The position numbers and the translations under genes were made by a program. DNA of 64,000 bases, from the NCBI GenBank assembly GCA_003142955.1, contig PLOH01000142.1, positions 1-64,000 of the forward strand, given 5' to 3'. The notes under the pieces were generated by a model, which saw only the letters and a program-made list of their open reading frames with translations, searched no databases and was not told where the DNA came from. This document shows, piece after piece, positions 42,199-49,648 of the stretch (its first letter is position 1; each line of letters starts with the position of its first letter). The stretch is from Opitutia bacterium. GTDB taxonomy: Bacteria > Verrucomicrobiota > Verrucomicrobiia > Opitutales > Opitutaceae.

Positions 42199-44535
42199 AT
42201 GAGCCGACCTGTGCGATTATTGCAGGTAAATCGCGCCGCAGATGAGGCGGACAATATCGTCCGCTTGCTGGCCGCTGACGGATGGGAGGTCCATGCATTA
42301 CGGATCGCGACCGCCGACGAGTTGTCCGCCGCGCTCGCCGGCCAGAGCTGGGACGTGGTGATTGCTGATTACAGCACGCTGTGTTCCGAGGTCGGCAATG
42401 CCCTGTTGCCGGTTTTGCAGACGAACTGGAGCATCCCGCTGGTCGTGATTTCCGATCAGGACAGGGTGGACCGGGCGGTTGAAATGATGCGGGCGGGGGC
42501 GAGAGATTTCCTGGGCAAGGACAGCCTTTCCCTCCTGCCGGCGATCGTGTCCCGGGAGTTGGCAGAGGCCGGTGCGGGTCGGATGCTCACCCACGCAAAA
42601 GACATCGGGCCCAAGGGCGCGGAAGAGGAATTGCGCCGGAGCGAAGGCCGATACCGCACGCTTTTCGAGAACATGCTGAATGGATTTGCGCACTGCCGGA
42701 TGCTGTTCGAAAACGGTCAACCGCGGGACTTCCTCTATCTGCATGTCAACCGGGCCTTCGCCCGGCTGACTGGATTGCGGGATGTCGTCGGGAAGAAAGT
42801 GTCCGAAGTCCTTCCCGGCCTTCGAGAGTCGCACCCGGAACTGTTCGAGATTTATGGGAGGGTGGCACTGACCGGGCAACCGGAGACATTGGAGACCTAT
42901 GGGGAGGCTTTTGGCGGCTGGCTTTTCGTGACTGTCTACAGCACGGAGAAGGAGCATTTCACGGCGATTTTCGAGAACATCACGGAACGAAAGCAGGCGG
43001 AGAACGCGATCCGTGAAAGCGAACTGCGATTGCGCATGGCCCTCGACTCGGGTGCCATGGGAATTTGGGATCGGGATCCGCGTTTGGGAAATCTGCATTT
43101 GACCGAACAGCTCATCCGGCTCCTGGGGCTGAAGGCCGGGAAGTTCGATGGTCGGTACGAGACCTTCCGGCGCCTCGTGCATCCGCAGGATGTGGCCGGT
43201 CTCGAGGCGGCGATCGCGCGGTCCCGTGATGCTCGAATCCCTTATCGGTACGCGTTTCGGGCGGTCTGGCCGGACAGCTCGATTCACTGGTTGGAAGGAC
43301 GGGGCCAGTTCTTTTATGACTCCGCCGGTGTGCCAGTCCGGATGATGGGGGTTGCCGTTGATATCACGGAAACGAGGCGCATGGAGGACCAATTGAGGCA
43401 GGCGCAGAAGATGGAAGCGGTGGGCCAGCTCGCCGGCGGCGTGGCGCACGACTACAACAACATTCTGACGTCGACGCTGATGCACCTCGAGTTGATGATG
43501 CACGATTCGGGCTTGACGGCGCCCCTGCGGAATTCGCTGCAGGAACTGGAGGTCGAGACCCAGCGCGCGGTGGGATTGACCCGGCAATTGCTCATGTTCA
43601 GTCGCCGGCAGATCATCCAGGTGAAGCCCGTGGACCTGAATGACGTCGTGCGCGATTTGTTGAAGATGCTGCGACGGCTGCTCGGAGAGCACATTAGCCT
43701 GGAACTCCACAACGAAGGCCGCCGTCTGCGGATCGAGGCGGATCCAGGAATGGTCGAGCAGGTTGTCATCAACCTCTGTGTGAATTCACGCGACGCGATG
43801 ATGCCGAACGGCGGGCCGCTGACAATCGCGACCCGGCTGGTGGCGTTGGATGCCGATGCTGCCGCCGCCAACCCGGATGCGCGCGCCGGGAAGTTTGTCT
43901 GTCTTTCCGTCGCGGATACCGGTTGTGGCATGAATGGGGAGGTGATGAAGCGAATCTTCGAGCCCTTTTTCACCACGAAGGAGTCAGGGAAAGGCACGGG
44001 GTTGGGTTTGGCCACGGTCTACGCGATCGCAAAACAACACTCGGGCTGGGTCGAGGTGTCGAGCAAGGTGGGCAGCGGCACCACCTTTCGCGTCTATTTT
44101 CCGGAAATGATCAAGGCGTCGACCGGCGAAACCCAGATGATCGATCCGCAGCAACTTCGCGGTGATGAAACGATCCTGATCGTGGAAGACGAGGCGGCGG
44201 TCCGGCGGATGGCGGTGATGAGTTTGCAGTGGTTCGGGTATCACGTCCTGGAGGCGGCCAATGGACCGGAGGCGTTGCGTCAGTGGGAACAGCACCGCGC
44301 CGAGATCGCCCTGCTGTTCACCGACATGGTGATGCCAGAGGGGATGACGGGACTTGATTTGGCCAAACAATTGCGCGAGGCCAACGGCAGCCTGAAGGTC
44401 ATCATTTCAAGCGGCTACAGTGTTGACATCGCGAACTCGGGAATTCCCGCCGGGTCGGGAATCGCCTACCTCTCCAAGCCCTATGAAGTGAAGTCTTTGG
44501 TCGCAATGGTACGGAAGTGTCTCGATCAGACCTGA
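42199..44535 (+). CDS. Hybrid sensor histidine kinase (REC-PAS-PAS-HisKA-HATPase-REC)
   Basis: A 778-residue cytoplasmic signalling protein with no membrane segment. Order: N-terminal receiver-like domain (residues ~1-125, Asp57 in VVIADYSTL), two PAS domains (~150-270 and ~285-395; ENMLNGFAHCRMLFENGQ; ALDSGAMGIWDRDP), HisKA (GGVAHDYNNILTSTLMHLEL, His417), HATPase (NLCVNSRDAMMPNGG; KESGKGTGLGLATVYAIAKQ), and a C-terminal receiver (ILIVEDEAAVRRMAV, Asp709 in FTDMVMPEGMTG, Lys in YLSKPYEVKS). The H-box HDYNN is the type seen with PAS-linked NtrB-like kinases. The signal is unknown. 88 bases after fabF. Confidence 0.92.
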   Translation: MSRPVRLLQVNRAADEADNIVRLLAADGWEVHALRIATADELSAALAGQSWDVVIADYSTLCSEVGNALLPVLQTNWSIPLVVISDQDRVDRAVEMMRAGARDFLGKDSLSLLPAIVSRELAEAGAGRMLTHAKDIGPKGAEEELRRSEGRYRTLFENMLNGFAHCRMLFENGQPRDFLYLHVNRAFARLTGLRDVVGKKVSEVLPGLRESHPELFEIYGRVALTGQPETLETYGEAFGGWLFVTVYSTEKEHFTAIFENITERKQAENAIRESELRLRMALDSGAMGIWDRDPRLGNLHLTEQLIRLLGLKAGKFDGRYETFRRLVHPQDVAGLEAAIARSRDARIPYRYAFRAVWPDSSIHWLEGRGQFFYDSAGVPVRMMGVAVDITETRRMEDQLRQAQKMEAVGQLAGGVAHDYNNILTSTLMHLELMMHDSGLTAPLRNSLQELEVETQRAVGLTRQLLMFSRRQIIQVKPVDLNDVVRDLLKMLRRLLGEHISLELHNEGRRLRIEADPGMVEQVVINLCVNSRDAMMPNGGPLTIATRLVALDADAAAANPDARAGKFVCLSVADTGCGMNGEVMKRIFEPFFTTKESGKGTGLGLATVYAIAKQHSGWVEVSSKVGSGTTFRVYFPEMIKASTGETQMIDPQQLRGDETILIVEDEAAVRRMAVMSLQWFGYHVLEAANGPEALRQWEQHRAEIALLFTDMVMPEGMTGLDLAKQLREANGSLKVIISSGYSVDIANSGIPAGSGIAYLSKPYEVKSLVAMVRKCLDQT

Positions 44536-44580
44536 ACCGTAATGATGGTCCGGACCCGGGGTTGACCGGAGCACAACGTC

Positions 44581-45924
44581 ATGACCGCACCACCGCCCAA
44601 CATTCTGTGGATTGTCACCACGCAATGGCGCGCCCAGGCCACGGGTTACGCCGGCGATCCCAATGCGCGCACGCCCCATCTCGATGCCTTGGCGGCGGAG
44701 TCCGTCAACTATGCGCAGGCCGTGACGCCACATCCGTTCGGCCCCTTTGCCCGGGCTGCGATGTTGACCGCGGTCCCTTCGCCGGAGAATGGAGTGCGTG
44801 ATTATTTCGATCCGCTCCCCGGAGAGGCGCGGACCATCGCGGATCAACTGCGGATGCGCGGGTATGCGACGGCCTTTTTTGGCAAATGGCATCTCTTTCA
44901 ACGTGATTCGCAGGCTGACCTGGTCGGGCCGGAGCATGCAAAGATCGTGGTTCCTCCCGAACGACGCGGCGGGTTCGGATTCTGGGAGGGATTTGAAAGC
45001 GGGTTTCTCCTGAATGATCCATGGCTGCACGGAACGCGGCTGCCCGAGCCGGCGCCGTTTGTGGGATACCAGTCTGACGTCATCTGCGACCGGGCGGCGG
45101 CGTGGATGCGTGAGACCGGAGAGCGGAAACCGGAGACCGGGGAGTGGAGACCGGAAATCGGATACCGGATACCGGGGAGCGGAGAGCGGAAAGCGGATGC
45201 TGGGGAAGCGAAATCATCTCTCCGGTTTCCGGTCTCCGCTCTCCGAAATCGACCGTGGTTTTGTGTCGTAAGCCTCGAGCCGCCGCATCCGCCCTATGAC
45301 GCGCCGGTCCCGGGTGGCGGAACCGAATGGAGACCGGAGGCGATCGTACTGTCGCAAAATGTCCCGCGTGGTGGTGACGTGGAAACAATCTCCCGGCGTG
45401 AACTGGCCGGCTACTACGCTCACGTGGAGGCGACTGACCGGGCGATCGGCCGATTGCTCGCCGCGGCGCCACGGGAAAACACGGTGGCGGTTTTTACGTC
45501 GGTCCACGGCGACATGCATGGAGCCCACGGACTGTTCCGCAAGGGCTGGCCGCATGAGGAAAGCGTGCGCGTCCCCTTGCTCGTGCGTGTTCCGGGCGCC
45601 GCGGGTGGAAGGCGCGGGATGCGGGATCCGGCGCTGGTGTCGCTGGTCGACCTGTCCGATCTGACGTTGCGCTGGGCCGGAGGCGAAAGCCCGGCGGTTG
45701 AAGGGAAGTTCCAGAGGATCTCGATGCCCAGCGTGGTGCGGTTGCCCCGCCAATGCGACCGCGGGTGGCGCGGCGGCCGCACGCTCACCCGCAAACTCGT
45801 GCTGGCGGCGAACGGGGATCCGTGGCTCTACTTCGACCTGGAACGGGATCCCGGCGAGGAGATAAATCTCCGGGACGATCCGGCGCGGGCGGCGGAGATG
45901 GAGGCCTTTCGACGGCAGCTGTAA
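44581..45924 (+). CDS. Sulfatase-like protein, probably catalytically inactive
   Basis: A 447-residue alkaline-phosphatase-fold protein related to arylsulfatases/phosphonate hydrolases: NILWIVTTQWRAQATGYAGD, TPHLDALAAESVNYAQAV, AFFGKWHLF, FVGYQSDVICDRAAAWM, SLEPPHPPYDAP and GDMHGAHGLFRKGWPHEES. Key catalytic features are missing: the metal-binding Asp after VT is Thr14; the C/S-x-P-x-R motif reads Gly54-Pro-Phe-Ala-Arg58, lacking the formylglycine Cys/Ser; the Asp of the D-H-G motif is Val308. No signal peptide, unlike exported sulfatases. Residues ~178-223 come from an in-frame repeat insert (45112-45250). The frame is intact, so the protein may bind a ligand or have another role. Confidence 0.8.
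   Translation: MTAPPPNILWIVTTQWRAQATGYAGDPNARTPHLDALAAESVNYAQAVTPHPFGPFARAAMLTAVPSPENGVRDYFDPLPGEARTIADQLRMRGYATAFFGKWHLFQRDSQADLVGPEHAKIVVPPERRGGFGFWEGFESGFLLNDPWLHGTRLPEPAPFVGYQSDVICDRAAAWMRETGERKPETGEWRPEIGYRIPGSGERKADAGEAKSSLRFPVSALRNRPWFCVVSLEPPHPPYDAPVPGGGTEWRPEAIVLSQNVPRGGDVETISRRELAGYYAHVEATDRAIGRLLAAAPRENTVAVFTSVHGDMHGAHGLFRKGWPHEESVRVPLLVRVPGAAGGRRGMRDPALVSLVDLSDLTLRWAGGESPAVEGKFQRISMPSVVRLPRQCDRGWRGGRTLTRKLVLAANGDPWLYFDLERDPGEEINLRDDPARAAEMEAFRRQL
45112..45250. repeat. Low-complexity GGAGACCGGA repeat inside the sulfatase-like gene
   Basis: About 139 bases of degenerate 8-12 base units (GAGACCGGAGAGCGGAAACC and variants) ending in an inverted version (CTCTCCGGTTTCCGGTCTCC). It is in frame and encodes ETGERKPETGEWRPEIGYRI and similar residues. 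It resembles the intergenic low-complexity arrays elsewhere in the window rather than protein-coding sequence. Confidence 0.8.
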
Positions 45925-45954
45925 ACGAGCGAGGCTGGTGGCCAAGCCGCAATG

Positions 45955-48900
45955 TCAGCGCGCCACCTTCGGCGCGCAATTGCGGCGGATGGCGGCGGCA
46001 AGGCCGTCGAGCTTCAGCGGCTTGGTGACGTAGTCATTCATGCCGGCCGCGAGGCATATCTCGCGGTCTCCGAGAAGGGCATTGGCCGTGACGGCGACGA
46101 TGGCGGGCTGGCGATCGGCCGCGAGGCGCCGGCGCAGCTCGCGCGTGGCCTCCAGACCGTCCATGACCGGCATCTGCAGGTCCATCATGACCAGATCGTA
46201 ACTGCGTTCAACAAACGCGTTGACTGCCTCCGCTCCGTTGGCCACCGAATCCGCTTTGTACCCCAGCCGGGCGAGCAGGCTCAAGGCGACGTTGCGATTC
46301 ACCGGGTTGTCTTCAACGAGCAGAATCTTGAGCGGGATCTCATCGCTCAACATCCGCTGGGCGCTGGCTGCCGGATCGGGCCGGGCGGCTGGAGGGCTGA
46401 ACAGCGAACGGATGGTCAGCAATAATGGCGCCGCCTTTAGCGGTTTGAGCAGATGCGCCGCCGGAGCCAGTTCTTGCAGCCAGGTACGGGGCATGGGGTC
46501 GCCGGCCGGCAAGAGCAAGAGCACGGGCAACTGCGGTTGCTGCCAGGCCGTGCGAAGCTCTTGGGCCAAATGCCGGCCCTCACCGTCCGGGAGGAACTGG
46601 TCGACGATCAACAATGCGGGCGGTTCGCCATGCAGCAACTGTGCCCGGGCCATGTGGGCCGACTCCATCACCACACACGAGAGTCCGGCCCCGGTCAGCG
46701 TAGAGGTTAGAAAATGTCGGTTGATGTCGTGGTTGTCGACCACCCACACCAGGCGGCCGCGCAGCGGAGGCGGAAGCTCTTCGCGTGCCAGTTCGGTCGG
46801 CGGAAAGGCGGGCTGGGTGGGAATCGCCACCGTGAAGACCGAGCCCAGCCCCGGCTCGCTTTGGACCCCGATCGTCCCACCCATGAGTTCGCTGAGCCGC
46901 CGGCTGATGGCGAGCCCGAGGCCGGTGCCACCATATTTCCGGGTGGTCGAGGAGTCCACCTGCGAGAACGGCCGGAAGAGCCGGTGTCGCTTCTCCGTCG
47001 GGATGCCAACTCCACTGTCGCGCACCGCAATGGCCAGCCAGAAGGTTTCGCCGGCCGGGATCGGGGCACGCGAACCCGGAAATGGGGCCGGCGCAGGCGC
47101 GTCCCGCTTCTCCAGCTCGGGTGCGTTCGTCCGGCTCACCTCAACGGACACAGAACCTTTCGGGGTGAACTTAATGGCGTTGTTGACGAGGTTGACGATA
47201 ATCTGCCGCAGGCGGGCGGCATCGCCGAGGATCCAGGCCGGCACATCGGCGTTGACGAAGTACGCCAGATCAATGCGTTTGACCGCTGCCGGAACGGCGA
47301 AAAGGTCCAATGCCTCCTCCAGGCAGATCGCCAGCTCGAACGGGTGTTGCTCGAGGTCCATCCGGCCAGATTCGATCTTTGAGAAATCGAGGATGTCATT
47401 GATGATGGACAGCAGCGAATCACCGCTTGCCCGGATGGTGTTCAAGCATTCGCGCTGGTCGGTCGTGAGCGGAGTATCAAGGAGCAGGCTGGTCATCCCG
47501 ATCACGCCATTCATCGGCGTGCGGATCTCGTGGCTCATCGACGCCAGAAACTCCGATTTGGCGCGCGAAGCCGCATCGGCCTCTTCCTTGGCGTTGCGCA
47601 GATGCTGTTCCGTCTCCACCTGGGCGGTGATATCGACCATCATCGCGATAAAATTCTCGACGTCGCCGGCCTCGGCGCGCACGGGCTGCAGATCGAGGTG
47701 AAGATGGCAGTGCCGGCCGGCCCGCGTCTGGCAGCTGAGATCGGCGTTGAACGAAACCCCGCGCTGAAGGGCGTCGTGCAGACGGGAGGCGGTCGATGGA
47801 TCGGTGTCCGGTCCCACCAGCAAAGCGGTGAGTTCGCGGCCAACGATTTCCGCGAGGCTGAAATTGAAGAGCCGCACGACGCTCTCGTTCACCCACTCGA
47901 GCCGGCCGGCGGCGTCGGTAATGGCCACCAGGTTGTCGGTGCTGCTCGCGACGAGCGAGAGCTTGCGCGTCGCAGCCTGGCTGGCCCGCAAAGCCTGTTC
48001 GGCCCGCCGGCGCTCCTCGTTTTCCGCCAGCAGTTGTGCGTTGGCCTGTTCGGCGGCGCGCCGCCGCATTCCCCCGATCCGGGCCAGATGAGTCACCGCA
48101 CCAAGCACCAGACTCAGCCCGAGGCCAAGGGTGGTGAACAGCTCGGGAAAGTAGCGGCGTCCCTGTTCCAGAGTGGCGGCCGCCGGGGAAAGACTGATGC
48201 GAATTCGCTGGTTGAACAGATTGAAGACCGACTCCTCGCGCAGGTCCTGGCGGACAGGGCCGGAGGGGAATTCTTCGGATATCCGCTGGCCGTCGACATC
48301 GATCGTGATGGCATACAGAGCCGGCAGGTGAAGGCGGCTTTGAACCGCTTCAATCATGGCTGGGTAGGAAAACTCGCCCAGGAGCGCCTGCCGGTTTGAT
48401 GCGTTGGGCGCAGGCAACGGCGCGCACATCAGGAAACCCTGGCCGGCGAGCGGCAGTTGGGTCAGGCCGGAGAACGCCGGTCGACCTGTCGCCCGCACCT
48501 GCTCGATGAGCTTCCAATGCAGCGGATCGGTCCGGTGATCATAGCCGAGAAGGTATTCATTGCCGGCGCGGGGAAAGAACCAGGCGGACCGTCCGGATTC
48601 ATCGACCCAGGTCAGCGAGCGAAGCGCAGGGAAATTCTCGCGATAGGCCGCGCCGTCCTGGTCGCGCAGGGCGTCCGTAACCTGGCCGGCCCGCGTCCAG
48701 CGCGCGGCCATGTGCTGAAGAGCCTGCGCCTCATTGTCCAGTTCGAGGTTCAGAACCGTGGCAACGTTGTTGATGGCAAGCTGGGTGGTCGACCGGATAA
48801 ACCCCGCTTCGCGATCACGCAACGCGGCGGCGAATAGCAGCGTCAGGGTGGCGCCGATTGCCACCACTGGCACGGACAGCCAGCCCGGCACGCCTTCCGC

Positions 48901-49539
48901 ACGATCAAACTCGCGACGCCAGTGACCGCTCAGGAGAAGGACTCCAAAAAGCGAGCAACACACGGCCGCCAGCGGACTGGGCCGCAGGACGGGATACAGG
49001 CCGGACCCTTCGGAGAGTCCGAGAATCCGACCGACCAATGGCGCCAGGCCGATCGAAATGGTCAGTGACGCGCCCAGTACGATACCCAAGGCACGCCATC
49101 GCGCCAGCTGGGGAAATTTGAACAACAAGACGCAGAGGCCGGCAGTCAGGAGCGCGAGTGCAGTGAGCCCTGGCATTCGGCTGGGTGGCGCGGAGTCGAT
49201 CGCAGTTTGTAGCGGCGCGAACAACTCCTCCAGACGCAGATTCCGGCCGGTGGCGAGCTGGAAAAGCGTAATGAGACCAATCCCTGCCGGCACCACGGCC
49301 AGCCAGGCGAGCCGGCCGGTCTTCGATTCCAAGGCCAGCAACGAAACACCCAGCAGGCAGACGCTCAGCGCCGTGTCCAAAGGCATCGGCGGATCGCCGG
49401 CTGGAAGCTGCAGAACAGCATTGATCCATGGCTCCTGGCCTGCCAGCACAACCAGTCCGATCAGGACCAGCACGCTGCTGCCGAGGACGGAGGCGCGGTT
49501 CAGCCAGTCGCGGGCGGCAGTGGAGGAGGAGCGGAGCAT
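45955..49539 (-). CDS. Membrane hybrid sensor histidine kinase (MASE/CHASE-like, PAS, HisKA, HATPase, REC, REC)
   Basis: A 1194-residue multi-step phosphorelay kinase. Residues ~15-245 hold about seven to eight membrane helices; then an extracytoplasmic CHASE-like domain (~250-460: NVATVLNLELDNEAQALQHM, ALRSLTWVDESGRSAWFFP), another helix, a coiled coil, PAS (~520-640), HisKA (SMSHEIRTPMNGVIGMTSLL, His670), HATPase (NLVNNAIKFTPKG; GGTGLGLAISRRLSELMGG), a first receiver (VWVVDNHDINRHF, Asp in LIVDQFLPDG, weakly conserved) and a second complete receiver (ILLVEDNPVNRNVALSLL, Asp1120 in MMDLQMPVMDG, VTKPLKLDG). No separate output gene is next to it. Convergent with the sulfatase-like gene. Confidence 0.92.
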   Translation of the reverse strand: MLRSSSTAARDWLNRASVLGSSVLVLIGLVVLAGQEPWINAVLQLPAGDPPMPLDTALSVCLLGVSLLALESKTGRLAWLAVVPAGIGLITLFQLATGRNLRLEELFAPLQTAIDSAPPSRMPGLTALALLTAGLCVLLFKFPQLARWRALGIVLGASLTISIGLAPLVGRILGLSEGSGLYPVLRPSPLAAVCCSLFGVLLLSGHWRREFDRAEGVPGWLSVPVVAIGATLTLLFAAALRDREAGFIRSTTQLAINNVATVLNLELDNEAQALQHMAARWTRAGQVTDALRDQDGAAYRENFPALRSLTWVDESGRSAWFFPRAGNEYLLGYDHRTDPLHWKLIEQVRATGRPAFSGLTQLPLAGQGFLMCAPLPAPNASNRQALLGEFSYPAMIEAVQSRLHLPALYAITIDVDGQRISEEFPSGPVRQDLREESVFNLFNQRIRISLSPAAATLEQGRRYFPELFTTLGLGLSLVLGAVTHLARIGGMRRRAAEQANAQLLAENEERRRAEQALRASQAATRKLSLVASSTDNLVAITDAAGRLEWVNESVVRLFNFSLAEIVGRELTALLVGPDTDPSTASRLHDALQRGVSFNADLSCQTRAGRHCHLHLDLQPVRAEAGDVENFIAMMVDITAQVETEQHLRNAKEEADAASRAKSEFLASMSHEIRTPMNGVIGMTSLLLDTPLTTDQRECLNTIRASGDSLLSIINDILDFSKIESGRMDLEQHPFELAICLEEALDLFAVPAAVKRIDLAYFVNADVPAWILGDAARLRQIIVNLVNNAIKFTPKGSVSVEVSRTNAPELEKRDAPAPAPFPGSRAPIPAGETFWLAIAVRDSGVGIPTEKRHRLFRPFSQVDSSTTRKYGGTGLGLAISRRLSELMGGTIGVQSEPGLGSVFTVAIPTQPAFPPTELAREELPPPLRGRLVWVVDNHDINRHFLTSTLTGAGLSCVVMESAHMARAQLLHGEPPALLIVDQFLPDGEGRHLAQELRTAWQQPQLPVLLLLPAGDPMPRTWLQELAPAAHLLKPLKAAPLLLTIRSLFSPPAARPDPAASAQRMLSDEIPLKILLVEDNPVNRNVALSLLARLGYKADSVANGAEAVNAFVERSYDLVMMDLQMPVMDGLEATRELRRRLAADRQPAIVAVTANALLGDREICLAAGMNDYVTKPLKLDGLAAAIRRNCAPKVAR

Positions 49540-49648
49540 GGCGGTGACCGGGAGGCTAGGCGTGGGAGCAAGGCCGGAGCAAAGGATTTTTCATCGCGAA
49601 GAACCGGCACGGGATTGGTAGCCGGAGTCGGCGATCCTGGCTTTGGAG

